From: Datura wrightii | Lineage: Eukaryota; Streptophyta; Magnoliopsida; Solanales; Solanaceae | Length of the DNA stretch: 64,000 nucleotides | NCBI GenBank assembly: GCA_035772735.1 | Contig: JASDFA010000007.1 | Coordinates: 70,098,501-70,162,500 of the forward strand | Direction of reading: 5' to 3' | Part shown: positions 1-11,769 of the stretch, piece after piece | Layout: the number at the start of each line of letters is the position of its first letter | How positions within the stretch are numbered: position 1 is the stretch's first letter | Notes under the pieces: model-generated | Databases searched by the model: none | What the model was told of the DNA's origin: nothing | The model's input: the letters and a program-made list of their open reading frames with translations, nothing else | Translations under genes and position numbers: made by a program

Positions 1-1150
1 ATGCGCCAACATAACAGGGACTAAGTTTCCCCTTATTTTCGAACCTCATCACTCCCTTCATGGGAGATACCTTTAGAAACACCCAACCATCAACTTCAAG
101 CTTGAGTTCTCTCCTTCTCACATCCGCATAGGACTTTTGGCGACTCTGAGCTGTTTTCAACCTTTCCCTTATAAGTTGAACCTTCTCCATAGCCTCATGA
201 ACTGAATCTGATCCTATCAATGTAGCTTCATCGACTTTGAACCAACCAATAGGCGATCTACACCTCCGCCCATAAAAAGCCTCAAACGGAGCCATCTGAA
301 TGCTGGAATGGTAGTTGTTGTTATATGCAAACTCGATGAGAGGTAAATGGTCATCCAAACTACCATGCAAATCAATCACACGTGCTCTCAACATATCCTC
401 AAGAGTTTGAATGGTCTGTTCATCCTGACCATCTATTTGCATATGAAAAGCTATACTAAGCTTAACCTAAGTACTAAGTCCCTTCTGAAATGATCTCCAA
501 AACTGGGAGGTAAACTAAGTACCTCTATCTGATATTATGGAGAAGGGAACTCCATGCAACCGAACTAGCTCCTGAATATATAACTTAGCATAATCCTCCA
601 CTGAGTCGAAAGTTTTGACTAGTAGAAAATGAGCTTCTTTAGTCAACCTGTCTAGAACAACCCAAATAGAATCATACTATCGACGAGTATGAGGAAACCC
701 TTTAATGAATTCCATATTGATTTCGTCCCACTTTCAAGTAGGGATAATAATGTCTTGAAGCACACCTTCGGGTCTTTGACGCTCGACTTTCACCTGTTGA
801 CAATTCGGGCACTTTTCCACAAACCCTGCTATGTCCTTCTTCATGTCATTCCACCAATAAACATCCTGTAGGTCATGGTAAATGTTGGTGGCACCTGGAT
901 TATAGGATATCTAGAACCATGAGCGTCGTGCAACATCTGATCTCTCAAATCATCAACACCCAAAACATACAGACGACCCTAACATCGAAGCACACCATCT
1001 CCCCCTTAGGAGAAGACCTCCACCTTCTGATTCTAAACAACTTCCTTCAGCTTTACAAAGATAGGATCCTCGTCTTGCCTAGCCTTGACTTTGGTCACCA
1101 AGGAGGATTTCAATCCAATTTGAACAATGATAGTACAATCTGTCTAGTCA
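1..1150 (-). pseudogene. Tekay-1 integrase, zinc-binding and catalytic core (fragment)
   Basis: Minus-strand reading gives a chromoviral integrase: the HHCC zinc-binding end (CPNCQQVK near 790-830), the core (KWDEINMEF near 700-730, SIISDRGT near 520-540) and the C-terminal part (SPMKGVMRF near 45-75), running off the left edge before the chromodomain. The enzyme would insert element cDNA into host DNA. Several stops break the frame (near 480, 510 and 680). The first catalytic aspartate appears to be glutamate (INMEF versus INLDL in Tekay-2). It is the left part of Tekay-1, whose RT, protease and gag lie beyond 33200. Confidence 0.8.
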
Positions 1151-1167
1151 AAAAGACAAACTCCTAG

Positions 1168-1818
1168 TCATGTAAGCCGATGCACATCCTTCATTAACTC
1201 TTTCCTCCTCTCAACTATATGAGACACACTCTCCATAGAAAGCCTATTAAAAGTGTCTTCCACCACATTAGCCCTACCCAGATTATAACGGACACTCATA
1301 TCATAATCTTTAAGAAGCTCCAACCACCTTGTCTGACGTAGATTTAGATCCTTTTGTGTAAACACGTACTATAGGCTTTTGTGGTCTATAAACACATCTA
1401 CATGGACCCCTTATAGATAGTGTCTCCAAATCTTCAAGGAAAATACTACCGCCGCCAACTCGAGGTCATGAGTCGGATAGTTCTTTTCATGGACTTTCAG
1501 TTGCCTGAAATTGTAAGCTATAACTTTACCATGCTGTATTTGAACATAACCAAAGTCAATCCTCGAGGCATCACAATATACCACAAATCCATCGATACTC
1601 TCAGTAGGGTAAACACTAGTCTGAGGTGAGTCGAGTCTTCAACTCTTGGAAGCTTTTCTCACAAGCCTTCGACTATTGAAATTTCACTTTCTTCTAGGTT
1701 AACTTGGTCAATGGTGCCGCAACGGATGAAAATCCTTCCACAAATCTCCTGTAGCAACAAACTAAGCCTAACAAACTCCTGATATCTGAAGGACTAACTA
1801 GTTTAGGCTGATTCTTCA
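1168..1818 (-). pseudogene. Tekay-1 RNase H and C-terminal reverse transcriptase (fragment)
   Basis: The frame at 1168-1365 reads KDLNLRQTRWLELLKDYDMS and continues like the RNase H end of Tekay-type pol. The frame at 1694-1818 carries the connection motif CCYRRFVEGFSSVAAPLTKL that follows the RT palm. Stops separate the pieces. The frame ends at 1818, where Tekay-2 is inserted, and resumes at 33207. RT and RNase H would copy element RNA into DNA. The copy is clearly dead. Confidence 0.8.
1814..1818. repeat. Target-site duplication of Tekay-2 (left copy, CTTCA)
   Basis: CTTCA directly precedes the LTR that starts TGCCACGACC. The same five bases follow the other LTR at 33202-33206. Removing the element joins RT sequence of Tekay-1 into one reading, as the paralogous stretch near 28250 shows. 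Confidence 0.85.
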
Positions 1819-3461
1819 TGCCACGACCCGAACGTACACCCGGATCGTAGACACAGTACAAGGACCCCGAGGGACTCCAAGTCGACCCATGGCTCATGCA
1901 TTCAACTAGTCTCATTCAATACGCGATATCATAATCATAAAAACATAGCGAAAATGTAGTTATAACGTAACATCATGAAACACTGAATGTATACACAGGT
2001 GAGCACTACATACTTGTATGAAAGCCTCTAATATATAAGATGGGTTGATGGGACAACATCCCCAAGTAACCCGACCAAAACTGAACATGAACCCATGGTG
2101 GTACGTGGTATCATTCTGAGGGGATCATTATCATTACATCATATCATTTACAAACCCATGGTGGTACGTGGTTATGAGACACCGGCATAGTCTTTTGAAT
2201 GTCGGGCTGCTCGATGCTAGACACGGCTCCCAAAAACATGCATATAGGCTCATACATAAATCAATAACATCATGCCTTAAAATTCAACGGCTAAGGTATA
2301 ACATTTATCATCATTGATCCCTTGTAAAACATATTTAGCCAAGAATCAAAGCCCTTTTCATCGGCCAACATCATCAATCGATAAATCATGTAATTCTTTT
2401 CATAAATCATAAATCATTCTTTAACATATGGGCATTGCCCAATACTTTATCACATTCAATTCTTTCAAAATATGCTCATAAACATGGGTAACTAAAAAAT
2501 CATGCTCTTCCATCATCAATAAACTCAAATTATAGAGTATTCATCATAAGTCATAACTTCCATGTACTTCTTCAAAAGGGCAACTTGAATTTAAAAGCTT
2601 GAAACATGATTAAGGGAAAACAATGATAAAACCTGCCCATCATTCATAATTTAGTAATTAAACTAAATTAATAATACCCATAAAGAGAAATCATATTTTC
2701 ATGCATTTGAGTAATACCCCATAGATATGAATAGGAGGATTCATGATTTAAATCGAAATTGGGCATGGGTAAGGAAGAATTCCACCCATTTTAAAACCCT
2801 ATATACGTGGGAAGGGATGGACTTAAAGTTCCTTGAATACCCACAAAGAAATTGATGAAATTTTGGGGAAGAAGGCCTTGAATCTCCCACAACCTCTCTA
2901 AAGCTTTTGCATGAGAATGGACATGGAATAGGGACTTAACTCCTCTTATGACACTCAGAAAATATCCAAAACGACATAGTTTAGGCCTTAGGGACTTAGG
3001 AAATCATGAAAACACCCTTATTAAAATGCAGGAATTTCTGGTCGCCAGTCCCTACGAGGGACCTAACGAGTCGTTGCCATAGGGAAAAACTCATGGACAT
3101 GGTCCGTTAAGTCGACTACCCAAACATCCAAGGGGACCCAACGGATGACTTCACGAGTCATGAGGTCAAAAAATGACTTGTGGTCACCTTCCGTGGCCTA
3201 CACTGCCCATCCCTACTTCCCAATCCTCCAGGGTTGACCACGGGTGACCTCACGAGTCGTGAGGTCTGACCACGACTTGTGATCAAGCCCGTTGCCTCCT
3301 CACTCAGTGCTTACCACACCATGCTGACCACGAGTCACCTCACGACTTGTGGTCACTCCTCACGACTCACCTCACTAGTCGTTCTGTGACCTGGTGCGAA
3401 TATTGAGTTTTTTCTTAGTTTTTACTTTCGGGTATGATCCTTGGGTTCACGGGGTATAAAA
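1819..3461 (-). repeat. Tekay-2 3' LTR (internally deleted)
   Basis: It matches 30957-33201 from end to end (starts TGCCACGACCCG, ends GGGGTATAAAA) but is about 600 bp shorter: sequence equivalent to roughly 31230-31850 is missing near 2090-2110. The right part (3060-3380) is dense in CACGAGTCGTG-like palindromes. I see no protein-coding frame in this non-coding stretch. Confidence 0.85.
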
Positions 3462-3480
3462 ATATATCCCCTTCGGAACA
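3462..3480 (-). other. Possible polypurine tract of Tekay-2
   Basis: Just inside the 3' LTR the minus strand reads GAAGGGGATATAT, a short purine-rich stretch where plus-strand DNA synthesis would start. The position is right but the tract is weak and interrupted. Confidence 0.4.
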
Positions 3481-3726
3481 GTCGTCCTTGAATATTAGAA
3501 GCACGCAGAAAACTCAGAAAGAAGCTATCACCATATACAATTACCGATCATTTAAGCCTAAAACAGATGGAATGACTACCTCCGAAAGGAACTACATAGC
3601 TAAACCGAATTTAGACATCATATACATTTATCATATCCTAAAACAAACTTGTACACATGAACTGAATGGGAAAAGCTGATTAAAGGTTTAGGGCAAAACT
3701 GATACCTTAAACTGAAACTGAGCCAG
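3481..3726 (-). other. Tekay-2 3' untranslated region
   Basis: This lies between the chromodomain end and the 3' LTR. Short frames on either strand show no recognisable domain, and I see no other structure here. Confidence 0.4.
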
Positions 3727-3860
3727 TAGGGAACAAATGAGGGTATTTAGCTATCATCTTAGCTTCGGCTTCCTATTTAGCTCCCTCAACATGCTGATTT
3801 CTCCATAATACTTTAACTAAAGCTACTTCTTTGTTCCTCAGCCTCTGAACCTAATGATCC
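3727..3860 (-). pseudogene. Tekay-2 chromodomain (C-terminal end of pol)
   Basis: Minus-strand reading gives VQRLRNKEVALVKVLWRN followed by an EAEA and YPHLF ending, the chromodomain that chromoviruses carry after integrase and that can steer insertion toward heterochromatin marks (known for the family). Two stops interrupt it: one at the join with the integrase frame (CAG to TAG, near 3850) and one replacing the conserved tryptophan before the EAEA motif. Confidence 0.7.
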
Positions 3861-5140
3861 AAGATTTCAACGGGAATTTCTTCATAACTGAGGTTGTCCT
3901 TGACTCCAATGTTGTCTACCGGAACTACCAAGGCTAGATCACCCAAACACTTCTTCAAAAGTGACACATGAAAGACGGGATGAACCAAAGATAGCTCCGA
4001 GGGAAAGTCCAACTCATACGTCACCTTACCAACTCTTCTCACAACCCGGTAGGGGCCAACATAGGGGGGACTGAGTTTTTCTTTATTCCCAAACCGCATG
4101 ACTCCCTTCATGGGAGACAATTTTAGAAATACCCAGTTGTCCAAATCAATCTCCAAATCTTTTCTCCTCACATCAGCATACGATTTTTGACGACTCTGAG
4201 CATTTTTAAACCGGTCCCTTATCAACCGAACCTGCATCATCGCCTCATGAACCGAGTTTGGTCCTAGCATAGCTGCCTCACCAACCTCGAACCATCCGAT
4301 GGGAGATCTACCATCAGCCTATAAAGAGCATCGAATGGTGCCATCTGGATACTAGAGTGGTAAGTATTATTATAAGCAAACTCGATCAAGGGCAATTAAT
4401 CATCCCAACTACCTTTAAAATCCATAACACATGCTCTCAACATATCCTCAAGGGTCTGAGTGGTTCGTTTTGCCTGGACGTCTATTTGCGGATGGAAGGT
4501 TGTACTGATCTTAACCTGCGTCCCATGTCCTTTTTGAAAAGAATGCCATAATTGAGAGGTAAATTGAGTACCTCAGTCTGAGATAATAGACAAGGGCACT
4601 CCATGAAGTCGCACCAACTCCCGGATATACAACTTAGCATAACCATCTGCTGAATCCATGGTCTTGACTTGTAGGAAGTGTGCAGCCTAGGTTAACCTGT
4701 CGACCACCACCCGAATGGAGTCATATTGTCGGCGAGTACGAGGTAGGCCTGTAACAAGATCCAAATTAATCTCTTCCCACTTCCAAGTGGGGATGCTGAT
4801 ATCCTGAAGTATGCCTCCCGGCCTTTGATGCTCGATTTTCACTTGCTGGCAGTTTGGACATTTTGCTACGAACTTTGCAATATCTTTCTTCATACAACCC
4901 CACCAATAGATTTCTCACAAGTCTTGATACATCTTTGTGGATCCTGGATGTATGGAATATCGGGTACCATGTGCCTCATGCAATATTTGAACTCTCAAAT
5001 TATCAACGTATGGAATACATAGCCGACCCTGGTATCGTAGCACACCATCTCCCCCATGGGAGAAGACCTCCACCTTCTGACTCCGCATTGCCTCCTTCAG
5101 CTTCCTCAATATTGAATCCTCATCTTGCCTGGATTTAATA
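3851..5140 (-). pseudogene. Tekay-2 integrase
   Basis: The segments read, in order from 5140 downward: a linker (RYQGRLCIPYVDNLR), the zinc-binding HHCC end (CPNCQQVKIEH at 4820-4850), the core (WEEINLDLVTGLP, SIISD), the third catalytic block and the C-terminal GPYRVVRRVGKVTYEL domain. The open piece at 3851-4270 is 139 codons. The third block reads VQAKRT where the family has QAERT, so the catalytic glutamate seems to be lysine. Stops occur near 4580, 4690 and 4915. Athila B cuts the frame at 5146. Confidence 0.8.
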
Positions 5141-5145
5141 TCGAC
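5141..5145. repeat. Target-site duplication of Athila B (left copy, TCGAC)
   Basis: TCGAC precedes the LTR start TGTTTGGG and recurs at 27549-27553 directly after the other LTR end GCCCAAGATCA. Joining the flanks restores the pol order of Tekay-2. Confidence 0.85.
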
Positions 5146-6561
5146 TGTTTGGGCTGTTGGGTATAACTACCTACACGCAAGTGCACGTGGTCGAACAAGT
5201 AGTAAAGTGGCTCAAGTAAGACAAATATCGATCCCACAGGGACTGGTCTAAAGTAACAATATACTCAAGTGTCAATAAATTTTAACTCTAAACCGCAGAC
5301 AACAGTGTGAAGAAGATTTTGATATTTTGTTCCTAATTTTATACTAAGTCTAAAATGAATATATAATTTGAGTCTGAACTATAAGTATGAGCATGCTGAG
5401 GTTAAAATGAACATGAGGAGAAATAAATTATTGATACAATTTGATTAATCTTTCCTCCGGTTGCTAGTCAAGAATTATTGCCTATGGATTAAAACTCTCG
5501 TATTTAACCCAACTTAAGAATCATGAACCTTCCACCTACATTTCTGTGATAAAATGAAATTCATGTTCTAGCCATACGAAACCGATTCTTTAATTGACTA
5601 ATACGACATTCAGGTATATTTCTATCCTGAAGGTAAATCAATTCTCAATTTTCCCAAATTAAGAAAAGATCATATCCTATCAATTCACAACTTTCCAATT
5701 TCTTGCTCTCTCGAGTGAAACTGGACTTTTTAGATGTACATTAACGTTGGCCACACAATAATGCAGTAAGAACAAGAATCAATAGAACAACCAGGGAAGA
5801 AAAGATGGAAAACCAATTTATCAGTAATCACATTTCAATACAATTGTTCTTAACCTCAGCAAGAAGGGAATTTAGCCACTCATTTGTGGATTAAACATCG
5901 TTAAATGAGTGTTAATCATACAAGCAATTGAAATAAAGAAGAAAGAGATAGAGAAAAACCCTGAGATTTTCGTCCCCTCAACTGCCTGTAACCCACGTTC
6001 TTGCTACACCAAGTCAGAATTATTAAAAATGAACCTAAGTGTTCTATTTATACTAGTGGGAATTTTTCGCGGAATAACATGCAACGTGTCACGGAGTGCA
6101 TCGCGGAGCACTGCCTCCGTGACACGCCACCAACACGGACCCTTACTGGAATTCGAACGTCCAGGTATTAAGGCCCGACGTGGCACAACGTGCAACACAG
6201 GGCTGGGCCAACGTGCCACGGCCTCAACGCGCACCTTCACTGGAATTTGGCGAAAATTCCGTATCCAGGCATAATGCATCCGCGATGGCAGCGTGACATG
6301 GATCCATCGTGTAGCCCCTTTAATTCGTGCTCTCCTTGTGCTTTTTCCCTTGCTCACTTTTGAGTCCAATTCCAATTTCTCCCAACATGCATCTTAGCTT
6401 CGTACAATTATATTTTTCCTGCAAAATCACGCTAATCATGTTGGTTAGTATAAATTCACATTTTATTACAATTCACATGATAATGTATAAACATCGATAG
6501 ATAAACAAGCTCAAATGACACATTTGAGTATCACTTGGGCATATAAATTTTCCCAAGATCA
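5146..6561 (-). repeat. Athila B 3' LTR
   Basis: It starts TGTTTGGGCTGTTGGG and ends TTCCCAAGATCA. Its partner is 26133-27548. A TATA box lies at 6044-6052 on the minus strand, and the GC-rich U3 repeats (12-bp arms 6085-6096 and 6115-6126) are at 6080-6320. The R/U5 stem-loop is at 5609-5631. A minus-strand frame of 123 codons (6004-6375) overlaps U3. Confidence 0.9.
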
Positions 6562-6581
6562 CTTACCCCACACTTAAATCC
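6562..6581 (-). other. Polypurine tract of Athila B
   Basis: Directly inside the 3' LTR the minus strand reads TTTAAGTGTGGGGTAAG, the expected position for plus-strand priming. The same block abuts the 3' LTRs of C, D and E. Confidence 0.7.
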
Positions 6582-8158
6582 TTGTTCGTCCCCGAACAAC
6601 AATCTTACACCTCATGCAATTGACACCCCATCCTGGCTACTTTGGCTCGACAATTCAAGCTACGGTTATACCGATTATTTAATATAACAAATCATCTAGA
6701 AAACATGCATAGTCTTATCAATACAATGACCTTCAACATATTAAGACCTCCTAGACTCAAGAATCGACTCTCGATATCGGCAAACTCATGCAAATCAGCT
6801 GATCAAGATATCCGACACGAAATTTAATCTCTCGTCAAGCATGTGCCCTCACAACACAAGAGAATTTTCCCCCCTTTTAATTACATGAACTCAAAGACAT
6901 TACATGCAGGGGCATATAAACACAATTTCACTCTCTCTCCCAAAAGAATTCACATGCATCATGTCATGAACCATAGGCTTTCCTTTAGTGTATTACTCCA
7001 CTAATATAAGGACGTGTGATGTAAGATCATGTAGGACTTAATGGGTTGTAATGTAAGCTACGGAACTTGTAAATACTGGGCTAACCAATAATAACAACTA
7101 GCATCCTTAAGCGCTTTTTCAATACACCCCATCAACCTTATGGGCATTGTTTCTTCCTTCATCCTCCCATTCTTGAAGTCTGTCTTTATTTTTGACCCCA
7201 TATCTTTAAGCACACTCGACTCAATAACAAAGATTATTTATACATCTTCATTATATTTAATTTATAATGAGTGCACCTTCAACCTTTTCTTTTCTTTCAT
7301 CACTCTGCTTTTTGTTTTCTTTTCACCATTCTCACTCCTTGACACTGTGGGAAAATTATTTTCTTTTCTTGAGCGCTTAAAAGTTTTGGATAAAATTCAC
7401 GGATAATGAAAAGAAGGGGTTAAGCTCGGTTTACACCTTTTTGACAAAAGAAAAATAATAGGCTAAAGGCTCAATGGGCTAACTAGGATGTACATTCAAG
7501 GTGGGTACAATAACAAAAAAAAAAAGAAACTTTCGGTTAAAGCAAAGAAATGACTACATCATTTCCTACAATACACATCCTTCATTTCGTTTAGTACACA
7601 CACCAGGCAAGTTCTAGACACTTCACAATAGCATGGAAGAAATGAAACCTCACCATACACTCATTTCACATGCTCAACTCAAGACATATTCACAGACTCT
7701 TCAATCAGCTAATTACAAGAATTCAAACATTAAGCCTCAATCACACTGAGTCGAGCTCTATGGCCTAGGTATCTCAACATATTTACAAAGTTGCATGCTT
7801 TCATACGAATCACTTTTGCTTCTCAAATATCATGTACAACAAGCAACCAGAATTTCGCAACCATACAGTAACGACAGGTTTTGGGATACCAACCAATAAA
7901 AGAAAAACTAAAAAAATTTGAACAAAAGAAATCTACTCCTAACGACTACATTTCCCTTAAGACGGTCGTCATCCATCCATCATAGGGAACAGTCACTAAC
8001 TACGACTTCGGTTCAATGGGACTATTCTCAGTAAAAGAACCGAAAACAAACTCCGAGAAACCCAAAGATTAAAATTTTCACAAAATGTTTTTTTAAAAAT
8101 ATCGATAATTTCGATAAAACAAAGATATGTACAAAACCAGCAAACAACATTCAACAAC

Positions 8159-8190
8159 ACACAACAGCTTCACCACACAACAGCTTCACC
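8159..8190. repeat. 16-bp tandem duplication in Athila B
   Basis: ACACAACAGCTTCACC occurs twice head to tail. The corresponding stretch of C (near 11548) has one copy, so this is a recent slip specific to B. Confidence 0.8.
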
Positions 8191-8320
8191 TTAATTACAA
8201 TACAGACATACACACAAAATTCACAGGGTCACAAGTTTATCCAAGCACAACAACAGAACAGAGACATTAATAATAACAACAGCAACTGACACCTAACTAC
8301 TCCCACCCCACACTTAAATA

Positions 8321-8340
8321 GAACACTATCCCCAGTGTTC
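8321..8340. other. Hairpin downstream of ORF3 (Athila B)
   Basis: GAACACT and AGTGTTC form a perfect 7-bp stem around a six-base loop, 45-65 bases past the ORF3 stop in element sense. The same hairpin is present in C, D and E. Confidence 0.7.
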
Positions 8341-8384
8341 ACAAAATTTTTCATAATACGAAAGTACGTGGTGAAACTCCCTGA

Positions 8385-8543
8385 TCAATCAAAGTGTTCC
8401 ACTTCTTCGTCAGGTGCCGCTGCCTCATCTCCCATGTCTGAATCGCCCCCATCGTCATCATCTGACTCCACATCGGAGTCATCACGACGTGTCTCCTCAT
8501 CTGTGGGAACATCATCATCAGTGGGCTCCACAAAAGCTGGCCC
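8385..8543 (-). pseudogene. Athila B ORF3, C-terminal acidic tail
   Basis: This is the end of ORF3 cut off by Athila C. It is open to its stop at 8385-8387 and reads as a strongly acidic tail (DDDVPTDEETRR, then many D and E residues, ending VEHFD). The rest of the gene lies at 21242-22308. The open frame implies that ORF3 of B was intact here when C inserted. Confidence 0.85.
8539..8543. repeat. Probable target-site duplication of Athila C (left copy, GGCCC)
   Basis: GGCCC precedes the LTR start TGTTCGCTGG. The copy after the other LTR (21242-21246) reads GAACC, matching at three of five bases. ORF3 of paralogs reads continuously across the join, so I infer insertion followed by mutation of one copy. 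Confidence 0.6.
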
Positions 8544-9962
8544 TGTTCGCTGGTCTGCTTTGGGTATAAAGCTACACGCAAGTGCACGTGGTCGAACAAG
8601 TAGTAAAGTGGCTTAAGTAAGCCAAGTATCGATCCCACAGGGACTGGGATAAGGTAACAATCTACTCAAGTGTACTATATTTTAACTCTAACAATGAAGA
8701 CAATAGTGCAAAGAAGAGTTTGATATTTTGATGTCTAATTTTTATGCTAAGTCTAACGAATATCTAATGTGAGTCTGAACTATGAATGTGAGCATAGTGA
8801 GGTTAAATGAACATGTAAAGAAATAAATTATCGATATAATTTGGTTAATCTTTCCTCCAGTTGCTAGTCAAGAATTATTTCCAATGGATTAAAACTCTCG
8901 TATTTAACCCAACTTAAGAATCATGAACCGTCCACCTACATTTCTGTGATTAAACGAAATTCATGTTCTGTACATACAAAACCGATTCCTTAATTGACTA
9001 ATACGACCTTCAGGTATATTTCTATCCTGAAGGTAAATCAATTCTCAATTTTCCCAAACTAAGAAAAGATCATATCCTATTGATTCACAACTTTCCAATT
9101 TCTTGCTCTCTCGAGTGAAATCGGACTTTTTAGATATACATTAACATAGGTCACACATTAATGCAGTAAGAACAAGAATCAATAGAACAACCATGGAAGA
9201 AAAGATGAAAAACCAACTTAATCAACAATCACATTTCAATACAATTGTTCATAACCTCAGCAAGAAAAGGAATTAGACACTCATTCGTGGATTAAGCATC
9301 GTTAAATGAGTGTTAAACATACAAGCAATTGAATTCAGGAAGAAGGAGATAGAGAAAAACCCTGAAATTTTCGTCCCCTCAACTGCCTGTAACCCACGTT
9401 CTTGCTCCACCAAGTCAGGATAATTAAAAATGAACCTAAGAGTTCTATTTATACTAGTGGGAATTTTTCCCGGAATAACAAGCAACGTGTCACGGAGTGC
9501 ATCGCGGAGCACTGCATCCGTGACGCGCCACTGACGCGGACCCTTACTGGAAATTGAGTGTCCAAGTAATAGGGACCAACGTGGCACGGCGTGCAACGCG
9601 GGGCTAGGCCAACGTGCCACGGCCCCAACGAGCACCTTCACTGGAATTTGGCCAAAAATTCCCTATCCAGGCAGAAGGCCTCTGCGATAGCAACGTGACA
9701 CGGCTCCATCGCGGAGCCCCTATAATTTGTGCCTTCTAATGTTTTGTCCTTTGCTAACCCCGAGTCCAACCCCGATCTCTCCCAACACGCATTTTAGCTT
9801 CCCAAAATTATATTTCACCTGCAAAACAACGCTAATCATGTTGGTTAGTATAAATTCACGATTTATTACCAATCACATGAGAATGTATAAACATTGATAG
9901 ATAAACAAGGCTAAAATGACACATTTGAGTATCACTTGGGCATATAAATTTGCCCAAGATCA
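8544..9962 (-). repeat. Athila C 3' LTR
   Basis: It starts TGTTCGCTGGTCTGC and ends GCCCAAGATCA; the partner is 19820-21241. The TATA box is at 9445-9453 (minus strand), U3 inverted repeats span 9480-9720, and the perfect 9-bp R/U5 stem-loop has arms at 9006-9014 and 9026-9034. A 122-codon minus frame (9273-9641) overlaps U3. Confidence 0.92.
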
Positions 9963-9982
9963 CTTACCCCACACTTAAATCC
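9963..9982 (-). other. Polypurine tract of Athila C
   Basis: The minus strand reads TTTAAGTGTGGGGTAAG immediately inside the 3' LTR, identical in position and nearly in sequence to the tract of B. Confidence 0.7.
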
Positions 9983-11769
9983 TTGTTCATCCCGGAACAA
10001 CACTCTTACACCTCATGCACTTTACACCCCATCCTGGCTACTTTGGTTCGACAATTCAGGCTACGGTCATACCGATTATTCAATACAGCAAATCATCAAG
10101 AAAACACACATGGTCCTATCAATGCAAAGACCTTCAACACATCAAGACCTCCTAGACTTAAGAATTGACTCTCGATATCGGCAAACTCATGCAAATCAGC
10201 TGATCAAGATATCCGACACGAAAATTAATCTCTCATCAAGCACGTGCCCTCACAACACAAGAGAATTTTCCCCTTTGTAATCACATGAACTCAAACGATT
10301 AAATGCAGGGGTATATAGACACAATTTCACTCTCTCTCCCAAAAGAATTTACATGCATCATGTCACGAACCATAAGCTTGTCTTTAGTGTATTACTCCAC
10401 TAATATAAAGAAGTGTGATGTAGGATCACATAGGACTTTAACGGGTTGTAATGTAAGCTACGAAACTAGTAAATATTGGGCTAGCCAATAATAGCCACTA
10501 GCATCATTAAGCGCCTTTTCAATACATCCCATCAAACTCATGGGCATTGTTTCTTCCTTCATCCTCCCATTCTTGAAGTCTGTCTTTAGTTGGCCCATCT
10601 TATTAAGCACACTTGACTCAATACAAGGACTATTCATACACCTTCATTATATTTTATTTATAACAAGTGCACCTTTAACCTTTTCTTTCCTTTCATCACT
10701 CTGCTTTTCTTTTCTTTTCACCATTCTCACTCTTTGACACTTTAGGGAAAATTATTTTCTCTTCTTAAGCGCTTAAGAGTTTTGGATCAAATTCACGACT
10801 AATGAAAAGAAGGGATTAAGCTCGGTTTACAACTTTTTGACAAAAGAAAAAAAAAATAGGCTAAAGGCTCAACGGGCTGACTAGGGTGTACACTCAAGGT
10901 GGGTACGATAATGACAAAGAGAAACTTTTGGTTAAAAACAAAGAAATGCCTACATCCTTTCCTACAATACACATCCTTCATTTCGTTTTGTACACACACC
11001 AGGCAAGTTCTAGACACTTCACAATAGCATGGAATAACAAAACCTCACTTCACACTTATTGCACATGCTCAATTCCAGACATATTCACAGACTCTTCAAT
11101 CAGCTAATTACAAGAATTCAAACATTAAGCCTCAATCACACTGAATCGACTCTATGGCCTAGGTATCTCAACATATTTACAAAGTTGCATGCTTTCATAC
11201 GAATCACCTTTGCATTTCAAATATCATGTACAACACGCAACCAGAATTCCACAACCATAAAGTAACTACAGGTTTTGGGATGCAACCCACAAAAGAAAAA
11301 CAACTGAAAAATAAATGAAAAATCTACTCCTAACGACTACATTTCCCTTAAGACGGTCATCATCCATCCATCATAGGGAACGGTCACTAACTAAGACTTC
11401 GGTTCAATGGGACCATTCTCGGTAAAAGAACCGAAAACAAACACCGAGAAACCCAAGAATTGAAAAAAAAAATTCTTTTTTTAAAAATATCGATCATTTC
11501 GATAAAACCAAAAAATATGTACAAAATCAGCTAGCAACATTCAGCAACACACAACAGTTTCACATTAAATTACAATACAGAACAAAAACTTCACAATCAC
11601 AAATCACAGGTTCACAAAATTTTTTCCACAGGCACAACAACAGATCAGAACATACACAACAACACAACCAGCACCTAACTACTCCCACCCCACACTTATC
11701 TAGAACACTGTCCCCAGTGTTCACAGAAATTAAAATAGCACAAAAAAATTGGGTGGTGGAACTCCCTGA
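9983..11769 (-). other. Athila C 3' non-coding region
   Basis: About 1.8 kb between the polypurine tract and the ORF3 stop, collinear with 6582-8384. No frame is conserved. It holds the TTCGGTTC/GAACCGAA inverted repeat near 11398-11440, a second purine tract opposite ACTCCCACCCCACACTTA (11681-11698) and the ORF3 hairpin at 11703-11722. Confidence 0.6.
11703..11722. other. Hairpin downstream of ORF3 (Athila C)
   Basis: GAACACT-GTCCCC-AGTGTTC is a perfect 7-bp stem with a six-base loop, about 50 bases past the ORF3 stop in element sense. Confidence 0.7.

Larger units (their letters stand above)
6582..8384 (-). other. Athila B 3' non-coding region
   Basis: About 1.8 kb between the polypurine tract and the ORF3 stop, shared with C, D and E. 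Short frames here are not conserved between copies. Visible features are an inverted repeat around TTCGGTTC...GAACCGAA near 8003-8045, a 16-bp tandem duplication at 8159-8190, a purine tract (minus strand GTGTGGGGTGGGAG, 8299-8315) and a hairpin at 8321-8340. Confidence 0.6.

Noticed and set aside
5909..6274. Plus-strand frames such as 5909-6274, 26896-27384 and 34198-34668
   Set aside because: They lie in the LTRs antisense to transcription, vary in frame between copies and overlap the GC-rich inverted repeats; they are shadows of low stop density.
8159..8190. Possible satellite or microsatellite
   Set aside because: Only two copies of a 16-base unit; a simple local duplication.
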